From contig VBBD01000014.1 in NCBI GenBank assembly GCA_005882895.1, positions 1-43,244 on the forward strand: a stretch of DNA of 43,244 nucleotides. Reading direction: 5' to 3'. Positions 38,924 to 43,244 of this stretch are shown one piece after another. Within the stretch, counting starts at the first letter, position 1, and each line of letters opens with the position of its first letter. The notes below the pieces were generated by a model. The model worked only from the letters and a program-made list of their open reading frames with translations. It had not been told where the DNA came from and ran no database searches. The translations under genes were made by a program, and so were the position numbers. The stretch is from Candidatus Bathyarchaeota archaeon. Its GTDB lineage: Archaea; Thermoproteota; Bathyarchaeia; 40CM-2-53-6.

Positions 38924-39075
38924 TTTTCTTGCAATCCTTTGTGTTTGTTAAGGAGTCTGAACCGTTCTTGGGTCAACAAGAAAAAGATTGCTGCAAGCAA
39001 GAACTTGCGAGGAAACGATTCTCATTCTGACCGGCCGGTCCAAAGACGCCTTCTTGAGGGGTTTTTCGTTTGGTC

Positions 39076-39088
39076 ATGATATAAGACT
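39076..39088 (-). promoter_or_regulatory. TATA box, probable TRAM/OB promoter with long leader
   Basis: On the minus strand AAGTCTTATATCATG places transcription start near 39055, about 130 nt before ATG 38923. Nothing else is on this strand in between except a doubtful 34-codon frame. Confidence 0.45.
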
Positions 39089-39092
39089 TGAC

Positions 39093-41597
39093 CTATGCGA
39101 GGATTTCGACCTTGAATTCCAGGCTCGGCTCCTTGAGCGGGTTGGAACTGGAGGGGGAGCGTTCTAGGTCCATGGAATTGGCTTTGAGCGTTCTGAGAAT
39201 GGTCTCCTCATTGTCCTTTAGAAGGTGAAGGTGCTCCGCTCCGGTTGTTATCACGATCTTTTTGATATTCGAACCGAGCGAGAGACCCTTTGAGGATTTT
39301 TCCCGACGAGCGTCGGCGATGAGATCCAAGAGTAACTTACCATCACGGATCGAAGCGTCGTCAACGGTCTCGTGAGGTTCAGGCCAATTCTCTCGGTGCA
39401 CGCTTCCTGTCTTCCCTAACGAGAACTTATGATAGATGGCCTCCGACATGTGAGGGCAGATCGGTGCCAGGAGTTTATCGACTGTTAACAGGGCTTCTTT
39501 GAGACAGTACTGTGTCGCCTTCAGATCAGCCGGGTCTCTTCCAGGCAGCAATCTGTATTTGATTGCTTCCAGGTAGTCGTCGGCAAGCGCGTGCCAAGTG
39601 AATTTCCTTATCGCTTCTATCGCTGTATTGAACTGGAATGTTTCAAAGGCGTCGGATACGTCGTTCGTAAGTTTCTGCAGGCTCGCTAGGAGCCACCGAT
39701 CAATGAGTGGGAGGTTGGTAGGCTTTTTCGAAGGAAGGGGATCTTTCGTGTTCGCGAGAATAAACCTAGTTACGTTCCAGAGCTTGGTAAGGAATTTTTT
39801 CCCGTATTCGAGTTCGTTCCAGCGGAAGGGGATGTCGTAGCCGGTTGATCCCCCTGCTGCCGCCCATTGCCGCAGCGCGTCTGCTCCGACTTTCTTGATA
39901 GCCTCGTCTGCTTCTACATAATTTCCAAAGGATTTGTGCATCATCCGCCCGTCGGTGCCCTTCACCATGCCGTTGATGAGAAGGGCCTTGTAGGGCGCTG
40001 TTCCGAACAGTGCGAGACTTCTAACAAGGAGATAGTAATCCCATGTTCGAACGATATCCAGCCCGTTTGGCTGAAGGTCGGCTGGAAAAAGTTGCTTGAA
40101 TAAGTCTGACCTGCTCGGCCACCCAGCATGGATAGCAGCTGTTATTGATGAGTCCATCCAAGTATCGAGAACGTCCTTTTCACCTCGAAATTCGCGACCC
40201 CCGCATTTGGGACAGGTGTTCTCAGGCGCTTTGTCCTTTCTTGGATCCACTGGGAGGTCTCTTTCGTCTGGGATAATCGTCGACTCGCATTTCGTGCAAT
40301 ACCATACAGGTATCGGTGTGGCGAAGATTCTTTGTCTGGAGATTACCCAGTCCCAGTCGAGAGACTCAGCCCAATCGATGAGTCTTTGCTTAGCAAAGGG
40401 CGGAACCCAGTCTAGCTTTCCGGCCTGTTCCACAACTTTCTGTGTCAGGTCTCGGGTCTTCATGAACCACTGAGGTCTTGAGATGATTTCGACAGGGGTC
40501 TGACATCGCCAGCATGTTCCAATATTCTGCTGTGTCGTTTCCGTCTTGTTGATTAGTCCAGTGCCTTGAAGTTCCGCAGCTATTTTCTTTCTCGCTTCCT
40601 CGGCTTTGAGACCCTTGAACCGGGAATCGTCAACTGATAATCTGCCGTTTTCCGTTAACGCCTTAATGATTGGCAGATGGTATTTCTTTTGCCATCTTAC
40701 GTCCGTCTTGTCGCCGAAGGTGCAGATCATTACGGCTCCAGTGCCATAGCGGGGATCTACTTCGTCGTCGGATATTATGCGGGCTTTCTGCCCGAAGATG
40801 GGGACCGTAATGGACTTCCCAACCGCCGTCTTGTACTTGTCGTCCTTCGGATTTACTGCTATTCCGACGCAGGCGGCGAGAAGCTCGGGGCGCGTAGACG
40901 CGATCTCGATGCCGTCATCCGGGTCTCCGAACCTCATGTAGTACAGCGTTCCCTTGCGTTCTTGGTACACTACTTCTGCTTCTGCTATCGCCGTCTCGTC
41001 GCGGGGACACCAGTTTACGGGGTGCTCGCCGCGGTAGAGGTACCCTGATTTGTAAAGTTCGAGGAAGGAGAGTTGAGTGAGCTTGTAGTACGAAGGGTCC
41101 ATCGTCTTGTATTCAAGTGCCCAGTCGGAGGATATTCCAAGCAGATTCATCGATTGTTTCATTTTGGCGATGTATTCGCCTGTTAGTTTGCGACACATTT
41201 CAACGAACTGTTCAGGCGGCACATCGTTCTTGCGGATCTTGAACGTTTGTTCGACTCTAACCTCCGTCGGCAGCCCATGGCAGTCCCAGCCCTGGGGAAA
41301 ATGCACATTGAACCCCTTCATCCGTTTGTAGCGCGCCACGAAATCGATGTAGCACCAATTCAGGGCGTTCCCCACGTGAAAGTCACCGCTGGGATATGGT
41401 GGTGGCGTGTCGATACTGTACGTCTTGCGCGATTTGTCTTGTGGATCAAAGTGGTAGATGTCCCGCTGGTTCCAATACTCCCGCCAAGTGGCCTCCTCGG
41501 TAGCGGGCTCGTAGTTTTTGTTTAGAGTGTAATTGGGGGTAGACCTTGAGTGATTCTTAGAAGAATCTTCAGATCCCTTGATGTCTGAACGGCTCAA
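39093..41597 (-). CDS. valS: Valyl-tRNA synthetase
   Basis: This 834-aa protein has the ATP site PYPSGDFHVGNALNW (HVGN form of HIGH), the tryptophan-rich WGDCHGLPTE-type start of the catalytic core, the editing domain (IEIASTRPELLAACVGIAVN) and zinc-like Cys pairs (WYCTKCES, NTCPKCGG). In the KMSKS loop the sequence is DGRMMHKSFGNYVEADE, so the first Lys is Met and the first Ser is His. The anticodon-binding helices follow. The first ~25 residues are a Ser-rich extension. It is monocistronic, with the CPBP protease 36 bp upstream. Confidence 0.95.
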   Translation of the reverse strand: MSRSDIKGSEDSSKNHSRSTPNYTLNKNYEPATEEATWREYWNQRDIYHFDPQDKSRKTYSIDTPPPYPSGDFHVGNALNWCYIDFVARYKRMKGFNVHFPQGWDCHGLPTEVRVEQTFKIRKNDVPPEQFVEMCRKLTGEYIAKMKQSMNLLGISSDWALEYKTMDPSYYKLTQLSFLELYKSGYLYRGEHPVNWCPRDETAIAEAEVVYQERKGTLYYMRFGDPDDGIEIASTRPELLAACVGIAVNPKDDKYKTAVGKSITVPIFGQKARIISDDEVDPRYGTGAVMICTFGDKTDVRWQKKYHLPIIKALTENGRLSVDDSRFKGLKAEEARKKIAAELQGTGLINKTETTQQNIGTCWRCQTPVEIISRPQWFMKTRDLTQKVVEQAGKLDWVPPFAKQRLIDWAESLDWDWVISRQRIFATPIPVWYCTKCESTIIPDERDLPVDPRKDKAPENTCPKCGGREFRGEKDVLDTWMDSSITAAIHAGWPSRSDLFKQLFPADLQPNGLDIVRTWDYYLLVRSLALFGTAPYKALLINGMVKGTDGRMMHKSFGNYVEADEAIKKVGADALRQWAAAGGSTGYDIPFRWNELEYGKKFLTKLWNVTRFILANTKDPLPSKKPTNLPLIDRWLLASLQKLTNDVSDAFETFQFNTAIEAIRKFTWHALADDYLEAIKYRLLPGRDPADLKATQYCLKEALLTVDKLLAPICPHMSEAIYHKFSLGKTGSVHRENWPEPHETVDDASIRDGKLLLDLIADARREKSSKGLSLGSNIKKIVITTGAEHLHLLKDNEETILRTLKANSMDLERSPSSSNPLKEPSLEFKVEILA

Positions 41598-41633
41598 ATT
41601 CGGTTCTTTCGAACTTGGCGGTGATGCAAGCTC

Positions 41634-42740
41634 CTACGCCTGGATAGGGAGGGCTTCTGGTTCTGGTGTCTTATAAGTCGTTGGACTTGGGCGAGGAGTA
41701 ATTCTTCTTACCACCCAACCTATCGCAACTAGTAACGATAAGGCTCCAACTATTAGTGATGTCAGAACGAAAAGGAAAGGGAGAAGCGAAAAGGGTCCAC
41801 CGAAAGTAGAGCCCCCCACGAGAGAGATTTCAAAATAGAAATCAAAGAACCAGTGCAAGAGAATCGCCGCGTAGGCACCATAAGCAACAAACACGATGGC
41901 AATGACAAAGCCGGATATGGCCGCTGTAACAACCTTCCCCACACCCCAGTTTGTCCCGCCACCGGACTCAATGTGGGCAAGACCAAACAATACCGACGAG
42001 ATTACAATGAAGATCCACTCCAGCCAGTGGATCCCTCGCCACCCGTTCGTGGCAAAGGTGGGATATCCCGTCTTACGTTTTGCGCGTTCGGGTGAGAGCA
42101 AAGATAGTCCGGTGATCGAGAGAAACTTCGATGTGGAAGGGCCCTGATTCGTTATGAGTCTCCTCCAAAAGATTCTAATCGGGATTACAAGGCCTAGGGG
42201 GGTAATTATTCGGTAGGCAAGTTCTTCGCCGACGGGGGCGTATGCGAGCCCGGCAAAGAGTCGCGCCTGTGTCGGACATTGGTTGATTGTAGGATCGCAC
42301 AGTGATCCTGGTGGAATGCCTCCTAGTTCTAGAATTGAGGTTACGATCAAAACGACAACATAGAGCCCGCAGGAGATTAATGGCATTGCAACTAACCAGT
42401 TTGAGGAGCTGGTAATTCGTCCAGCTTTCGACAACTTTTTCAGACTCGAGAAGAATTCATCTCTCGACCTTAACCCTGCAGCGAAACAAGTGGCGAATAT
42501 CAAGATGCAAACCGAGGTTAGGAGCCATAGACTAACGGGCACATGAAATGCGGTGTCCCGTGAGTAAATGTAGAAAGCCCCTAAGGCAGGGCGGCCGCTG
42601 GAACTCATCAGGTCGCTAGCTAGTTGGGTTGAGGTGACTAATGCAGACGCCATTCCCATTGCTACTATGTAGGTAAGAAAAACGAAGAACGCCGCTATGG
42701 TAGATATCCAGCCAAGAACTGCCCGTGAGGTTGGACTCAT
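41634..42740 (-). CDS. CPBP/CAAX-type intramembrane metalloprotease
   Basis: This 368-aa protein has about eight helices and the three family motifs: PVGEELAYRI (EExxxR), SSVLFGLAHIE (FxxxH) and LLHWFFDFYF (HxxxD-like). These motifs give the glutamyl-type or metal-bound membrane protease of the CAAX/Rce1 group. Substrates may be membrane proteins or peptides. A helix-rich N-terminal half (~150 residues) before the catalytic core is longer than in minimal members. MAT lies 12 bp upstream on the same strand. Confidence 0.88.
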   Translation of the reverse strand: MSPTSRAVLGWISTIAAFFVFLTYIVAMGMASALVTSTQLASDLMSSSGRPALGAFYIYSRDTAFHVPVSLWLLTSVCILIFATCFAAGLRSRDEFFSSLKKLSKAGRITSSSNWLVAMPLISCGLYVVVLIVTSILELGGIPPGSLCDPTINQCPTQARLFAGLAYAPVGEELAYRIITPLGLVIPIRIFWRRLITNQGPSTSKFLSITGLSLLSPERAKRKTGYPTFATNGWRGIHWLEWIFIVISSVLFGLAHIESGGGTNWGVGKVVTAAISGFVIAIVFVAYGAYAAILLHWFFDFYFEISLVGGSTFGGPFSLLPFLFVLTSLIVGALSLLVAIGWVVRRITPRPSPTTYKTPEPEALPIQA

Positions 42741-42752
42741 GGGCTTGTTTGA

Positions 42753-43244
42753 CTAGCAGACTGGTATTTTGCCTTCGGTCAGGCGTTTGGTGAAGTCGTT
42801 AATGTTGTTTAGGTCGGACTTTGCAATCTCTGAGGCGGCTTTGGAGACTTGCTTCAGTTCTACTCCTCTGTCGAGGATGAGCTCCACCCCTGCAACTTTG
42901 GGTTCATTGATCGGCCTTCCGATTTGGCTGAGAAGCCAGACGTAGACTTCTCTTACGCCCGGGACTTTTTGATGGACGTGTTGGGCGATTTCGTAGGTTA
43001 GAAGGTTGTAGATCTTTCCGACGTGGCTGACCGGGTTTTTGCCGGCTGCTGCTTCCGAGCAGGTTGGACGGTTGAGTGGTATGACGCCGTTGACTCGATT
43101 TCCTCGGCCTACTTGTCCACCGTCGCCATCGTCAGCTGAGGTTCCGAGAACGGTGAGGTATATTCCTCCCATGCCTCGTCCCCTCTTGTCCAGAGTATTG
43201 ATGTCAACATTCACGCCGTCGAACTTGACCCTCGACTTGACGAA
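42753..43244 (-). CDS. mat: Archaeal S-adenosylmethionine synthetase, N-terminus cut by window edge
   Basis: The C-terminal 163 codons of archaeal MAT are present; the frame is open to the right edge (FVKSRVKFDG precedes VNVDINTLD). Family signatures include GGIYLTVLGTSADDGDGGQ, VNGVIPLNRPTCSEAAAG and NPVSHVGKIYN, which bind ATP phosphates and metals. The enzyme makes SAM from methionine and ATP, the donor for the radical SAM and SPOUT enzymes in this window. The GTG at 43214 is internal, not a start. Confidence 0.95.
   Translation of the reverse strand, partial: FVKSRVKFDGVNVDINTLDKRGRGMGGIYLTVLGTSADDGDGGQVGRGNRVNGVIPLNRPTCSEAAAGKNPVSHVGKIYNLLTYEIAQHVHQKVPGVREVYVWLLSQIGRPINEPKVAGVELILDRGVELKQVSKAASEIAKSDLNNINDFTKRLTEGKIPVC

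Noticed and set aside
39000-39079. A 34-codon frame after the TATA box (MTKRKTPQEGVFG)
   Set aside because: It has no ribosome-binding site, no family pattern and odd composition at its end. A leader region is more likely.
1-43244. Insertion sequence, prophage or replication origin
   Set aside because: No transposase, integrase, phage structural gene, Orc1/Cdc6 gene or ORB-like repeat set was recognised.

Overview
The window is archaeal chromosomal DNA. It carries the L3-L4-L23-L2-S19 ribosomal protein order, archaeal-type MAT, RtcB with archease, a bifunctional PGI/PMI, an archaeal-type TyrRS, a crenarchaeal-style OB-fold protein and an intron-bearing tRNA. TATA-like boxes sit 25-40 bp before several starts, and many genes look leaderless. 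I infer a mesophilic-looking, mid-GC member of the TACK/Thermoproteota side (Bathyarchaeia- or Nitrososphaeria-like). The exact lineage is not provable from this sequence.

Layout. (1) 1-6.7 kb: a surface-glycan cluster on the minus strand (GT4 fragment, B12-binding radical SAM enzyme, GT2, GT-C-like membrane protein, unknown protein, membrane GT2). (2) 6.9-22.9 kb: a low-conservation accessory region. It has a PPOX-family gene with an in-frame amber, zinc-ribbon membrane proteins, a DUF5678/retropepsin-like operon, AbrB and PIN genes, two decayed VapB antitoxins, four paralogous two-helix membrane proteins, secreted and anchored proteins (one with a PKD domain), two dispersed repeat families and an unusual ~14-nt-period GAAA tract. 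(3) 22.9-25.6 kb: another GT2 and a GT-C mannosyltransferase-like protein, divergently transcribed. (4) 25.6-43.2 kb: a housekeeping block. It holds a TOPRIM protein, tyrS, the ribosomal cluster with a SPOUT methyltransferase, PGI/PMI, rtcB, archease, tRNA-Ser, a zinc finger, enoyl-CoA hydratase, an HD protein, an OB-fold protein, a TRAM/RGG protein, valS, a CPBP protease and MAT (cut by the window end).

Most interesting signals. The tRNA-Ser(UGA) gene beside archease/rtcB can be folded to a perfect class II tRNA only if three non-canonical introns are removed (positions 8/9, D-loop and anticodon stem). Two of them show textbook bulge-helix-bulge geometry. A few kb away, tyrS is interrupted exactly before its MHIG signature by a 29-nt, frame-breaking, stop-containing insertion. 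It has a 6-bp hairpin and 4-nt direct repeats at its ends, and its removal restores a full-length TyrRS. This is a candidate archaeal mRNA intron, or less likely a translational bypass. The accessory region adds a ~220-bp five-copy repeat family, and a ~45-bp repeat that supplies the start codon of one membrane protein.

All family assignments come from motif recognition by eye. No database search was run.
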